From Kangiella sp. (GTDB taxonomy: Bacteria; Pseudomonadota; Gammaproteobacteria; Enterobacterales; Kangiellaceae), in NCBI RefSeq assembly GCF_014762745.1, contig NZ_JABURJ010000122.1, forward strand, positions 21,296 to 85,295: DNA of 64,000 nt. Direction: 5' to 3'. Shown here one piece after another: positions 49,164 through 59,557 of this stretch. The notes beneath the pieces were generated by a model. It was given only the letters and a program-made list of their open reading frames with translations, did no database searches and was not told the DNA's origin. Within the stretch, counting starts at the first letter, position 1; the number at the start of each line of letters is the position of its first letter. The position numbers were made by a program, and so were the translations under genes.

Positions 49164-50891
49164 ATGCAAATAGTTAGCAAAACATTCATGTTCTTCTTAC
49201 TGGTCGTTGGGCTTTTATTTGCCCAGACACTGGAAGCTAAGGTTCAGTACTTTCTGGATCGCGGCGAGATCCGCGAAAATGAAACCTTTCGCTTGAAAAT
49301 AGTGGTCGAGAATCCATCGACACTTGCCAGCGCCCTATCACTAGACTTTTTACCCGAGGAGCTTGAGCGACTCAGCCTCCAGCAATTTAACAACAGCACT
49401 ATGATCAATGGCCAGTTTCATAGTGAAATGGGCTGGGAAGTGAAGCTTCTGGCCAGACAGGCTGGCATCTATACCGTTCCGGCCAGAAAGTTTGCTAACG
49501 AAAGCGCAGAATCCTTCACTATTAGAGTGTTGCCCGCAATCGATGAGCTTAAAGATGATAACAGTCCAGCCAAAGTTAAGTTGCGCGCAGCGCTAAATCT
49601 TGAAGAGGCTTATGTTCAACAACAGTTAATTCTAACTGTCAGAATCTATCGCTCCGTCGTAACTCGCCACGAAAGTCTGACTCTGCCAAAAGCAACAGGA
49701 GCGGTGCTGGAGCAACTTGGTGATGATCGTACCTTTGAAATGGTACAGGGTAATACTAGCTATAGAGTGGTTGAACGCCAGTTCGCAATATTTCCTCAAC
49801 AAAGCGGTGAGCTGTTGATTGAGCCTATGACCTACACCGCAACAGTTCTCGATGACAGTCAATCATCTAACCCCTGGGGATTAAGCCGGACAAAACCTAT
49901 CTCTTTGAGCACTCCTGAATATAAAGTAAAGGTTAAACCCAAACCTGCATCAGCTGAAGAGCCCTGGCTACCGGCAACAAACCTCAAGCTTGAAGCAAGT
50001 TGGTTACCTGACAATCAAACCTTTGAAGTTGGTACACCTGCAACACTAGAATTCAAAATTAAGGGCACGGGGCTTTTGCAAACTCAGTTACCCAACATAA
50101 CTTTTCCGGAAGTCGATGGGGTGAAAATCTATCGTGATACCCCTGAATATCAGCAACTGATTAATCGTCTTGGCGTGACCAGCCATCATATTGAAAAGCT
50201 GGCAATTGTGCCGAGTCAGGCTGGTGAGGTGACAATACCTGAGTTGCGCATTCCCTGGTGGAATACGGTGACTGATAAGCAGGATTATGCAGTGCTACCT
50301 GCCATGACAATCAATGTGGTGCCCCAGCCACGTACGGGACAGTCGGCATCCAGCCAACCAGTGGTATCCAATAAAATCAATGATGATCCAAACGCTGTAG
50401 ACACAGGAGCCTCTTCCACTAGCAGCCAAACGCAACAAGATAACCTGAACCTCTGGCAAGTCATCAGTATCGTACTGGCCGCTCTATGGTTATTAACCTT
50501 GCTCCTGTGGCGCTTTACTAAGCCGAAACCAATTGCCAATGATTCAAACCAGCAAGCCCCTGTGATGAGTCAAACCGAGCAACACTTTAAAGCCAGTCTT
50601 GCCGAGGTTGCAGCTGCCTGCAAAAACAATAATGCCAAACAGGCTCAACAGTTATTATTGCAATGGTGCCGCAATCAATCACATTTAAGCCACATAAAAA
50701 ATCTGAATCAGCTTAAACAGATGGTTGAAAATGATTCATTGCAACAGCAGCTGGATTTATTACAGGCAGCGCTTTATTCACCTGAGCGGGAGCAACCGTG
50801 GCGAGGACAGCCGTTGGCAGATACCCTGCAACATTTACCCAAGCCTGCAACTAATGACCAACAGCAAGGCCTACCCAAACTCTACTCCTGA
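49164..50891 (+). CDS. batD: BatD family protein (oxygen-tolerance family)
   Basis: Signal peptide; KVQYFLDRGEIRENETFRLKIVVEN...; late TM helix; operon context. Confidence 0.88.
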   Translation: MQIVSKTFMFFLLVVGLLFAQTLEAKVQYFLDRGEIRENETFRLKIVVENPSTLASALSLDFLPEELERLSLQQFNNSTMINGQFHSEMGWEVKLLARQAGIYTVPARKFANESAESFTIRVLPAIDELKDDNSPAKVKLRAALNLEEAYVQQQLILTVRIYRSVVTRHESLTLPKATGAVLEQLGDDRTFEMVQGNTSYRVVERQFAIFPQQSGELLIEPMTYTATVLDDSQSSNPWGLSRTKPISLSTPEYKVKVKPKPASAEEPWLPATNLKLEASWLPDNQTFEVGTPATLEFKIKGTGLLQTQLPNITFPEVDGVKIYRDTPEYQQLINRLGVTSHHIEKLAIVPSQAGEVTIPELRIPWWNTVTDKQDYAVLPAMTINVVPQPRTGQSASSQPVVSNKINDDPNAVDTGASSTSSQTQQDNLNLWQVISIVLAALWLLTLLLWRFTKPKPIANDSNQQAPVMSQTEQHFKASLAEVAAACKNNNAKQAQQLLLQWCRNQSHLSHIKNLNQLKQMVENDSLQQQLDLLQAALYSPEREQPWRGQPLADTLQHLPKPATNDQQQGLPKLYS

Positions 50892-50979
50892 ATCTCTATT
50901 ACGACTGTCGCCTGGCTGCCAGATTGGCACTCAGGCTGACTGTTGCTACAATGCCCCTTTTTGATCACGAGATAACACT

Positions 50980-51738
50980 ATGCAACTCAATCAATCGAAA
51001 GCCATTATTAGTGGCGGAGCTTCTGGTTTAGGCTTTGCCACTGCTAAAAATATTATTGATAACGGCGGTAAGGTCGTTTTGTTGGATATCAATGAAGAAC
51101 AAGGACAAAAAGCCGCTCAGGAACTGGGTAATAATGCGATGTTTATCAAAACTGACATCAGCAATGAAAATGATGTCGAAACAGCTGCCGACAAAGCTGC
51201 CGAGTTTATGGGCGGTATCAATCTTGCGGTAGGTTGTGCTGGGGTGTTAGGCGCTGGACTTATTCACAGCAAAAAGGGCCCGATGCCTGCGGAATACTTC
51301 CAGAATGTAGTCAATATCAATTTGGTCGGAACTTTCCTGCTGACTCGCGCTGCCTCGCGCCACATGCAGAATAATGAGCCGGTAGATGGTGAACGCGGTG
51401 TGATTATCCACACTGCATCAATTGCAGCTTATGAAGGTCAGATTGGACAGACCGCCTATTCAGCAACAAAATCTGCAATCGTTGGAATGATTCTTCCTCT
51501 GGCGCGTGAGTTTGCCCGTATCAATGTTCGAGTTATGGCTATCGCACCAGGTGTATTTGAAACCCCGATGATGGAAAAGATTACTCCTGAAATCTGCGAG
51601 CAGATAGCAGCGGGCATTCCTAACCCATCTCGCTTTGGTAAGCCTTCTGAGTTTGCTTTAACAGTTCAGCAAGTGGTTGAGAATCAATACCTTAATGGCT
51701 CAACCATTCGCCTTGATGCCGCAGCAAGACTGCAATAA
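50980..51738 (+). CDS. Short-chain dehydrogenase, 3-hydroxyacyl-CoA dehydrogenase type II-like (HSD10-like)
   Basis: SGGASGLGFATA Rossmann motif; YSATKSAIVGM (YxxxK); FETPMMEKITPEICEQIAAGIPNPSRFGKPSEFA. Confidence 0.93.
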   Translation: MQLNQSKAIISGGASGLGFATAKNIIDNGGKVVLLDINEEQGQKAAQELGNNAMFIKTDISNENDVETAADKAAEFMGGINLAVGCAGVLGAGLIHSKKGPMPAEYFQNVVNINLVGTFLLTRAASRHMQNNEPVDGERGVIIHTASIAAYEGQIGQTAYSATKSAIVGMILPLAREFARINVRVMAIAPGVFETPMMEKITPEICEQIAAGIPNPSRFGKPSEFALTVQQVVENQYLNGSTIRLDAAARLQ

Positions 51739-51748
51739 CCAATAAAAC

Positions 51749-51787
51749 TCAGCACTGGCCAAAGGACAACCTTATGGCTGGTGCTGA
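51749..51787. repeat. Long inverted repeat between convergent genes (possible bidirectional terminator)
   Basis: TCAGCACTGGCCA ... TGGCTGGTGCTGA (11 of 13 complementary). Confidence 0.5.
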
Positions 51788-52014
51788 TGTTTGACCATCT
51801 CCAGAAAACTTCTATCCTGACGCCTCTCGGCAATCACTAAACTATCATCCAGTTCAGCTTCCTGCTTCAATTCTTCATCAATCTGCTGTTGATCGATAGG
51901 TTCCTGCTTAGTGTAGGTTTCTTTATCTTTTGACTGATAATTCCAAAAGGCCTCAAATTCCTTTGCAAATCGGGCCGGTTCTTTAAGCTCTTCTGATAAT
52001 ACTAATGTACACAT
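51772..52014 (-). CDS. Small highly charged protein of unknown function (80 aa)
   Basis: Complete ORF MCTLVLSEELKEPARFAKEFEAFWNYQSKDKETYTKQ...; upstream AAAGAGGAAAAA resembles a ribosome-binding site. Confidence 0.6.
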   Translation of the reverse strand: MCTLVLSEELKEPARFAKEFEAFWNYQSKDKETYTKQEPIDQQQIDEELKQEAELDDSLVIAERRQDRSFLEMVKHQHQP

Positions 52015-52148
52015 GGCTTTTTCCTCTTTGTTTATTTGACGATTCCATTACAGCACCCAATTCTGAAAGCCTTATGAATGAATTATGGCGAATTATGGCA
52101 ATGTGCTTCTTAAGCTATTGAAATAAGAACAAACCTCCTATTTCAGCT

Positions 52149-52175
52149 AAAAAAATACCCAGCCAGGCTGGGTAT
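52149..52175 (-). terminator. Rho-independent terminator of the NAD-GDH gene
   Basis: ATACCCAGCC A GGCTGGGTAT with poly-T on the minus strand. Confidence 0.8.
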
Positions 52176-52187
52176 CTATTGTGTCAC

Positions 52188-55100
52188 TTAACCAATCAAG
52201 CGATGACTTCGCTGCACCAGAATCTGCAACTCACGCAGTGCCACTGAGAACTTGGAGAACTCATGAGTACTGGTTTGCCTAAAGTCAGCAACCATTTCTT
52301 GCCAGCGTGACAAGAGGTCATCATGGTCGGCCAAGAAGTGCTTAATACGCGTATCAGCCGTCTTATATTTATTGGTCAAAGGCAACACCGCCTCGATCAA
52401 ATTACGCTGCTGATAGTCCAGCTCTTCTCGGAAAGCGGCACGGGCAAAGGCCTGCCAGTGGTTGAGAACTGGCTGGGCAATAATTTGCGTCAGGAACCAG
52501 TGCAAATTAATTTCAGCGCCCAGTTTGTAGTAAACCTCAGCAACCAACAGAATTGGCAAGTCATGTTGCTTAGCCATTTCAATAATATCCATAGCCGAGA
52601 ACATAGTGCTCAATAGAGAAACCTGGCGTGCCAGCTTCTCTGGAACACCTTGCGCTATCAACTGCTGTGCTTCTTTTTCGATGCCTTGTGCTTCTTTAGA
52701 TTCCAGTGTCTTATGCACATTGCGTTGTAACTCAACCACGCCATCACGGAAATAGTTGACCACTTCCGCGATAGTCTGATCCTTGCGACGGTTACGCACA
52801 AACCAGCGAGTAGCACGACGCACAATGCGACGCGCCTGGAACATCATCTGAATCTGAACATTGGCCGGGACTTTATTATCAAGCGCCTCGATGCTTTCCC
52901 ACAGCCCCTGCATACCAAAAGTTTCTTTGGCCATGGCATAACACTGAGCTACCTCACCAATGTTAGCGCCAACCTCATCAATCACACGAAAAGCGAAGTT
53001 GGTTCCCATTAGGTTGACCATTTCATTAGCTACGCTCATGGCAATAATTTCGTCGCGTAGCGGATGCTTCGCCATCACTTCCGCATACTTGGCGCGCAAA
53101 GGTTTGGGGAAGTATTCCACCAGGTAACGCTCAAAATATTTCTCGTCGGTCACTTCAGGAATTCGTAATGAGTCCTTCAGTTGCATCTTGCCATAAGCAA
53201 GCAATACCGATAGCTCCGCGCGGGTCAAGCCCTGCCCTTTCGACTCGCGCTCCAACATTTCTTCGTCAGTTGGCAAATACTCAAGCTCTCGATCAAGCTG
53301 TACATCTTTCTCCAGGCCATGAATAAAGCGCATATGCTCTTTAACCATGCTCGGTGCACGCGACTCAGTGATGCTGATTGACTGTATTTGACGATAGTTA
53401 TCTTCAATAACAATCTGCGAGACTTCATCAGTCATCTTGGCTAACAGTGTATTACGCTGTTTTTCAGTCATATTATGCTCAGCCATGACGCCATTAAGCA
53501 GAATCTTAATGTTGACCTCATTATCTGAGCAGTTCACACCACCGGCATTATCAATAAAGTCAGTATTGGCACGACCACCATTGAGCATATACTCAATACG
53601 ACCCAGCTGAGTACAACCAAGATTGCCACCCTCGCCTATGACACGCGCATTCATTTCTTTACCGTTGACGCGAACCCCGTCATTTGCACGGTCGCCCACG
53701 TCGGCATGAGTTTCTTTCGACGATTTAACGTAAGTTCCGATACCACCGTTCCAGAATAGATCCACCTTCATTTTCAAGGCAGCATTGATAAATTCGTTGG
53801 GTGATAAGGACTTGGCCTTAACACCCAGCATCTGCTGGATTTCAGGCGTCAAGGCAATAGATTTAGCACTACGTTCAAAAACCCCACCACCTTTTGAAAT
53901 TAAGGAGGCGTTGTAGTCATTCCAGCCTGAACGCGGCAACTTAAACAGACGTTCGCGCTCTTTGTAAGAGGCGGCCGCATCAGGGTTAGGATCGACAAAA
54001 ATATGCATGTGGTTGAAAGCAACCTGTAAGCGAATGTGCTTGGAAAGCAGCATGCCGTTACCAAATACGTCGCCCGACATATCGCCGCAACCCACGACCG
54101 TAAAATCTTCATTCTGACAGTCGATGCCCATTTCACGGAAGTGACGTTTAACCGACTCCCAGGCACCTTTTGCTGTAATGCCCATGGCTTTATGGTCGTA
54201 ACCATTACTACCACCAGAGGCGAAGGCATCGCCTAACCAGTGACCATATTCCAACGAGATACCATTAGCGATATCCGAGAAGGTCGCTGTACCTTTATCT
54301 GCAGCTACAACTAAATACGGATCTGGCTCGTCATGAATCACCACATCTTTTGGATGAACCAGCTTATCGGCAACATAGTTATCGGTGATATCCAGCAATG
54401 CACGAATAAAGGTTTTATAACACTCTACACCTTCTGCAAAGAAAGCATCGCGCCCACCGGTAGTTGGCAACTGCTTGCAGACAAAGCCACCTTTAGCACC
54501 AACCGGAACAATTACCGAGTTTTTAACCTGCTGCGCCTTGACCAGACCCAGAACCTCAGTACGGAAGTCCTCACGGCGATCTGACCAGCGTAAACCACCT
54601 CGGGCCACTTTACCGCCACGCAAGTGAACGCCTTCAACGCGAGGCGAATAAACAAAGATTTCAAACATAGGCACCGGTTTTGGAATGCCGGTAATCATTG
54701 CTGGTTTTAACTTGAGGGAAATGTAACTTTTATCTTTACCATCTTCAGTTTTCTGATAAAAGTTTGTGCGCAGAGTGGCGTCAATGACTTCAAGATATTT
54801 GTTTACGATTTTATCCTGATCAAGATTACTAACCTGCTCAAACTTCTTCTTCAGATCCTTTTTAAGAGCATTGTATTTGCGCTCGTCAAACTGCTGATGA
54901 GGATTAAATCTAAGCTCAAATAGCTCTACCAGACCATGGGCAATCTCAGAATATTGCGACAGAGTTTGCTCAATATAGGTCTGGCTAAAGGTGAAGCCAA
55001 TCTGCCACATATATTTAGCATAAGCACGCAGCATAGCAACTTGACGCCAGTCGAGACCGGTAGCAATGATTAGACGGTTAAAGCCGTCTTTCTCTGCCTG

Positions 55101-57038
55101 ATTAGTCCAGGCTTTGGCAAAAGCTTCCTGGAATTTGTCACGAACCGAATCAACATCAATCTCATTGTCATAGCGAACACTGAAATCCATGATCCAGATA
55201 GTACCAAGAGCTTCTGACGAAATCTTATATGGAGTTTCATCAATAACCGTCAGCCCCATATTCTCTAATAAAGGCAGGACTTCTGATAATGGGATGGGTT
55301 GTTCGCGATTAAATAATTTAAAGCGTAATAAACCGCCTTCAATCTGCTTCTTGTAGAGCAGCATATCAAAAGGACGCTCTTCGCTGAGGCGCTCGATATG
55401 TTTAATGTCAGCTATCGCCGATAAAACGCTTTGTTGATTCTGGTAACCCGGTGAGAAAGCGCTTGCGTATTTTTTCTGTAGCTTAGTTGCTTCCGCAGGC
55501 TCATAAACGTGGGCGAGCGTATCAACCAACACATCTTCCCAGCTCAAAGCAGCTTCCTGTAAATCAGCCTGAAGTTTTTTCAGGTCGTACTCAATCGCTT
55601 CGGCATTTTCAACTGGAACACGGAAGTGGGTTCGTACCAGGTTTGACTCCGAGAAGTGAGTATTAAATTCGATTTCACCTTTGCTACCAAAGGTTTCTGA
55701 CAGAATTTCTGTCATACGCAAACGAACCTTGGTGTTGTAGGTGTCTCTCGGCACAAAACAAAGAACCGAGAAATAACGACCAAATGGGTCTCGGCGCACA
55801 AAGGCTCTAACCTGGCGGCGTTCCTGAATATGTAAAATACCCATTGCCACATTCAATAACTTCAGGGTTGGGATCTGGAACAGCTCATCTCGTGGATAGG
55901 TTTCCAGAATATTTTTCAGTGCCTTATAGTCGTGGCCACCCTGTTTTAGACCCGATTCAGCCAGAACATTGTGGATCTTCTTACGAAGGACGGGGATAAA
56001 CTGCGGATCCATGTTGTATGCCGCAGAAGTGAAGAGACCAAAGAAGCGGTATTCCCCAATCACTTCACCATCTTTGTTAAAGCGTTTCACACCAATGTAA
56101 TCAATGTGGCTTGGGCGATGCACCGAAGAAACCGTGCTGGTTTTAGTCAGCACTAAAATATGCTCATTGGATAGCGCCAGTTTCTGAGCACCTTTCGGTG
56201 ACTCAGACAAGCTGTAGGCTTTCTGTTTCGCAGGATCTGCTAAAGTACCAAGCCCACTTCCCTTAACCGGTTTTAACACCAGATCATTTTTTGATTTCTT
56301 AAGGTCATAAGTCAAGGAACCCATAAATACAAAATGGTTCGCCTTAACCCAGCGCAGGAAATCAAGCGCTTCTTCAATGCGGTCTTTTCGCAATGGCGGT
56401 GGCGTTGATTCCAGCTCATTAATGATGCTGGCCAACTTATCTCGCATCGGCTGCCAGTCACGAACAGTGGCTCTAACGTCGCCTAAAATGCGTCTTAAAT
56501 CAGTTTCTACCTGCTGAATGGTCTCATCGTCAAGTTGCTTATCGATTTCAAGATACATTGGTGTTTCGATATTACTGCTCTTTTCGCACTCATCGTCAAC
56601 ACACAGATTAACCGATTTGATTTTGCCATTTTTGTCACGCATAACCTGCATTGGCACATGAATATGTAAATGCACATCAATGCCATGACGGTTGAGCTCC
56701 ATACGGATTGAGTCCACCAGGAAAGGCATATCCGCGTGATTTAACTCAATAATGGTATGCTTGCTTTTCCAGCCACTCTTATCATTTGAGGGGTTGTGCA
56801 CACGAAGCTTACTGGTCCCATCAAAGTCCTGAATGAACTGCCACAGGCTGTAAATTGAGTTATAGATTTGCTCAGGGGTACGCTCGATAAATTCATCTTC
56901 AGAGACACTACTGTAGATAATTTCAGCGAATTGTTTGACGAGCTCAGATTGACGTTTTGATGCTTTTTGTTCGATCAGTTGCTTAACATCATTTAGCAAC
57001 TTGGAAGAAGTGTTTGAACCGACCATTATCCTTTCCAA
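52188..57038 (-). CDS. NAD-specific glutamate dehydrogenase, large (about 180 kDa) class
   Basis: 1616 aa; VRDWQPMRDKLASIINEL; GLRWSDRREDFRTEVLGLVKAQQVKNSVIVPVGAKGGFVCK; VGCGDMSGDVFGNGML; NLGCTQLGRIEYMLNGGRANTDFIDNAGGVNCSDNEVNIKIL. Confidence 0.97.
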   Translation of the reverse strand: MERIMVGSNTSSKLLNDVKQLIEQKASKRQSELVKQFAEIIYSSVSEDEFIERTPEQIYNSIYSLWQFIQDFDGTSKLRVHNPSNDKSGWKSKHTIIELNHADMPFLVDSIRMELNRHGIDVHLHIHVPMQVMRDKNGKIKSVNLCVDDECEKSSNIETPMYLEIDKQLDDETIQQVETDLRRILGDVRATVRDWQPMRDKLASIINELESTPPPLRKDRIEEALDFLRWVKANHFVFMGSLTYDLKKSKNDLVLKPVKGSGLGTLADPAKQKAYSLSESPKGAQKLALSNEHILVLTKTSTVSSVHRPSHIDYIGVKRFNKDGEVIGEYRFFGLFTSAAYNMDPQFIPVLRKKIHNVLAESGLKQGGHDYKALKNILETYPRDELFQIPTLKLLNVAMGILHIQERRQVRAFVRRDPFGRYFSVLCFVPRDTYNTKVRLRMTEILSETFGSKGEIEFNTHFSESNLVRTHFRVPVENAEAIEYDLKKLQADLQEAALSWEDVLVDTLAHVYEPAEATKLQKKYASAFSPGYQNQQSVLSAIADIKHIERLSEERPFDMLLYKKQIEGGLLRFKLFNREQPIPLSEVLPLLENMGLTVIDETPYKISSEALGTIWIMDFSVRYDNEIDVDSVRDKFQEAFAKAWTNQAEKDGFNRLIIATGLDWRQVAMLRAYAKYMWQIGFTFSQTYIEQTLSQYSEIAHGLVELFELRFNPHQQFDERKYNALKKDLKKKFEQVSNLDQDKIVNKYLEVIDATLRTNFYQKTEDGKDKSYISLKLKPAMITGIPKPVPMFEIFVYSPRVEGVHLRGGKVARGGLRWSDRREDFRTEVLGLVKAQQVKNSVIVPVGAKGGFVCKQLPTTGGRDAFFAEGVECYKTFIRALLDITDNYVADKLVHPKDVVIHDEPDPYLVVAADKGTATFSDIANGISLEYGHWLGDAFASGGSNGYDHKAMGITAKGAWESVKRHFREMGIDCQNEDFTVVGCGDMSGDVFGNGMLLSKHIRLQVAFNHMHIFVDPNPDAAASYKERERLFKLPRSGWNDYNASLISKGGGVFERSAKSIALTPEIQQMLGVKAKSLSPNEFINAALKMKVDLFWNGGIGTYVKSSKETHADVGDRANDGVRVNGKEMNARVIGEGGNLGCTQLGRIEYMLNGGRANTDFIDNAGGVNCSDNEVNIKILLNGVMAEHNMTEKQRNTLLAKMTDEVSQIVIEDNYRQIQSISITESRAPSMVKEHMRFIHGLEKDVQLDRELEYLPTDEEMLERESKGQGLTRAELSVLLAYGKMQLKDSLRIPEVTDEKYFERYLVEYFPKPLRAKYAEVMAKHPLRDEIIAMSVANEMVNLMGTNFAFRVIDEVGANIGEVAQCYAMAKETFGMQGLWESIEALDNKVPANVQIQMMFQARRIVRRATRWFVRNRRKDQTIAEVVNYFRDGVVELQRNVHKTLESKEAQGIEKEAQQLIAQGVPEKLARQVSLLSTMFSAMDIIEMAKQHDLPILLVAEVYYKLGAEINLHWFLTQIIAQPVLNHWQAFARAAFREELDYQQRNLIEAVLPLTNKYKTADTRIKHFLADHDDLLSRWQEMVADFRQTSTHEFSKFSVALRELQILVQRSHRLIG

Positions 57039-57103
57039 AACCGCTTGATTGGGTGAAGAAAATCAAAAATAAATTGTGTCAATTCTAGGCCATTTGAAAG
57101 CAA

Positions 57104-57135
57104 AATGGCACCTAAATTTCACTTTAGATGCCATT
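57104..57135 (-). terminator. Possible terminator downstream of the MMPL/RND gene
   Basis: AATGGCAcCTAAA TTTCAC TTTAGaTGCCATT hairpin; on the minus strand followed by TTGCTTTC. Confidence 0.5.
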
Positions 57136-57177
57136 ATTTCTAACTGGTACGCGCTGTTAGTGCTTTTACTATTTTTA

Positions 57178-59526
57178 TTAACGGCGATAGAGAAGAGCCG
57201 CTAACGCAGGTAATAGAATAATTGCGCCCAGCATGTTCACCAGGAACATAAAGGTTAGCATGATACCCATGTCCGCCTGGAACTGTAGATCAGACATCAA
57301 CCAGGTGCTAACACCAATCGCCAGGGTTAAGCCTGTGAACAGAACCGCATTACCGGTGAGCTTCAAGGTTTCGAAGTAAGCATCTGCCACACTCATGCCT
57401 GAGCGGATAAAGCCAACCATTCTGGAGAAGATGTAGATACCATAGTCAACACCGATACCCACACCCAGTGCAATTACCGGCAAAGTTGCCACCGTCAGAC
57501 CAATTTGCAGCCAGGTCATCAGCGCCTGTGCAAGGAAAGACACCACCACTAACGGCAATATCACACAGATGGTACCGCGCACTGAGCGGAAGCTGATCAG
57601 GCAAAGCAAGGTCACAGCCAGATATACCCAGATCATCATTGGGATTTGCGCTTCTGAAACGGCCTCATTAGTAGCGGCCATCACACCAACTGGTCCAGTT
57701 GCCAGCAAATACTCTACTTCTTCATGTGCTTTATTCGATCTGAAGTCTTTAACCGCTGAAACCAGTCGCTCAATAGTTTCAGCTTTATGGTCATCAAGGA
57801 AGATCATTACTGGCATCACGCTACAGTCAGAGTTTAGTAATCCTGTGCTGGTTTCGACACGACTGATGGACTGCACCAGAACGGCTTCATCCTTTGGCAA
57901 CATTTTCCATTTCAGGTTGCCTTCACTAAGCATCCCATTCACGACCTTCGCAACCTGAGGCAAACTGATGGTGGACTGTACTCCTTTCACATTGTTCATT
58001 TCCCACTGGAACTGATCAATGTTATTCATGATGTCATAGTAGGTACAGCCATCCGTCTTGGTTTTAGCCAGAACATAAATCACATCTGTGCCAATCGCGT
58101 AAGTATCAGTAATGTACTTATTGTCCAGGTTATAGGTCGAATCCTGTCTTAAGGTTGGTGCCCCGGCCTGTAAGTCACCGACTTTCATATTGAGCGATTG
58201 CCAGTAGCCAATAAGACCTAACAAAAGACCTACCACGATTACTATGGTTGAAACAGGCTTGCGAGCGAACCCAGCAATCTTCTTCCACCATTTTTCGCGG
58301 GCATGCTCACGCTCACGCACGCCTTGTACAAACTTGTCTGAGAAGTGGGTGTATGAAAGCAATAATGGCAATAGCAACAGATTGGTCAGAATCAAAACTG
58401 CTACACCAATACTGGCGGTAATTGCCAACTCGCGAATGATATCAATTTCAATCAGCTGCAGGGTAAGGAAGCCGACGGTGTCACTGATCAGCGCAATACC
58501 ACCGGGAACGATCAAGGCGGCACAAGCAGCAATGGCAGCGTTGTAGGTTTTCATACCGTGTGCAACATTGTGCTGGACACCGTTGATCATCTGCACGCCA
58601 TGACTGACACCAATGGCAAAAATCAGGAATGGTACCAGAATTGACATTGGATCTATGCCGTAGCCTAGAGCAGTCAACAGACCTAACTGCCAGACTACCG
58701 CAATAATTGAAGTCAGAATCGGCAGAAGCGTTAACTTTATCGAGCGTGAATACCAGTAAACCAGCAGTGCGGTAATCACAAGAGCAATCAGGAAGAACAC
58801 GATTACACCACCAGCAGCATCACTGACATCGCCAATCATCTTCGAGAAACCAATAATATGCACTTCAACATCCGGATATTTCGCCTCAATATCGGTGCGG
58901 ATCTGCTCTAAATCATGGGCCACCCGAACAAAGTCAGTTTGCACCATTTGGTCACCGTTTTCGCCGGTAACCTGATCATCTGTAGGATTATATTCCGACA
59001 GCAATTGAGCTGAGACCATCGCCGACTCAAACTCGTTCGAAACTAATCGACCGACAATACCTGCTTTTAATATGTTTTCACGTACTTGGTTAAGCGCTCG
59101 TTCCGAACCATCAAAGCGTGCAGGAATAACTGGACCACCTTCAAGGCCTTGCTCACTGGCTTCAATATAACGTGTATTTGGTGTAAATAATGATTCGACT
59201 TGTGGCTGATTAACTCCGGCAATACCAGAGACGCGCCCAGTTGTCTCATTCAATGCTTCAAAGAAAGTCTCATTAAATATGTCGCCACTTTTATCTTCGA
59301 GCGCCACCAGCACTCTGTTTGCTCCACCAAACTCATCCTGATATTCGATATAGGTTTGCATGTATTCATGCTTAAGTGGGATATTCTTTTCGAAACTGGC
59401 ATCAACGCGAAGCTGTGTAACGAAATACGCCATGATCGCTGTAAAAACTGCAAATAAGCTAATCCACAGCATTCGCTTGGAGAAAAAGACTTTCGAGACT
59501 AATGTTTCTAATTTGTTCTTTGTCAT
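57178..59526 (-). CDS. MMPL/RND superfamily transporter (HAE3-like, 782 aa)
   Basis: Two blocks of sterol-sensing-like TM helices (GVSHGVQMINGVQH; GVGIGVDYGIYIFSRMVGF), large periplasmic loops, R-V-D-ASFEKNIPLKHEYMQTYIEYQDEFGGANRVLVALED. Confidence 0.92.
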   Translation of the reverse strand: MTKNKLETLVSKVFFSKRMLWISLFAVFTAIMAYFVTQLRVDASFEKNIPLKHEYMQTYIEYQDEFGGANRVLVALEDKSGDIFNETFFEALNETTGRVSGIAGVNQPQVESLFTPNTRYIEASEQGLEGGPVIPARFDGSERALNQVRENILKAGIVGRLVSNEFESAMVSAQLLSEYNPTDDQVTGENGDQMVQTDFVRVAHDLEQIRTDIEAKYPDVEVHIIGFSKMIGDVSDAAGGVIVFFLIALVITALLVYWYSRSIKLTLLPILTSIIAVVWQLGLLTALGYGIDPMSILVPFLIFAIGVSHGVQMINGVQHNVAHGMKTYNAAIAACAALIVPGGIALISDTVGFLTLQLIEIDIIRELAITASIGVAVLILTNLLLLPLLLSYTHFSDKFVQGVREREHAREKWWKKIAGFARKPVSTIVIVVGLLLGLIGYWQSLNMKVGDLQAGAPTLRQDSTYNLDNKYITDTYAIGTDVIYVLAKTKTDGCTYYDIMNNIDQFQWEMNNVKGVQSTISLPQVAKVVNGMLSEGNLKWKMLPKDEAVLVQSISRVETSTGLLNSDCSVMPVMIFLDDHKAETIERLVSAVKDFRSNKAHEEVEYLLATGPVGVMAATNEAVSEAQIPMMIWVYLAVTLLCLISFRSVRGTICVILPLVVVSFLAQALMTWLQIGLTVATLPVIALGVGIGVDYGIYIFSRMVGFIRSGMSVADAYFETLKLTGNAVLFTGLTLAIGVSTWLMSDLQFQADMGIMLTFMFLVNMLGAIILLPALAALLYRR

Positions 59527-59557
59527 TCTGTATAACCTTTAACGAATCTATGGCGAA

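Noticed and set aside
54036-54584. Plus-strand ORFs within the glutamate dehydrogenase gene
   Set aside because: Antisense to a continuous, strongly recognisable 1616-aa coding sequence.
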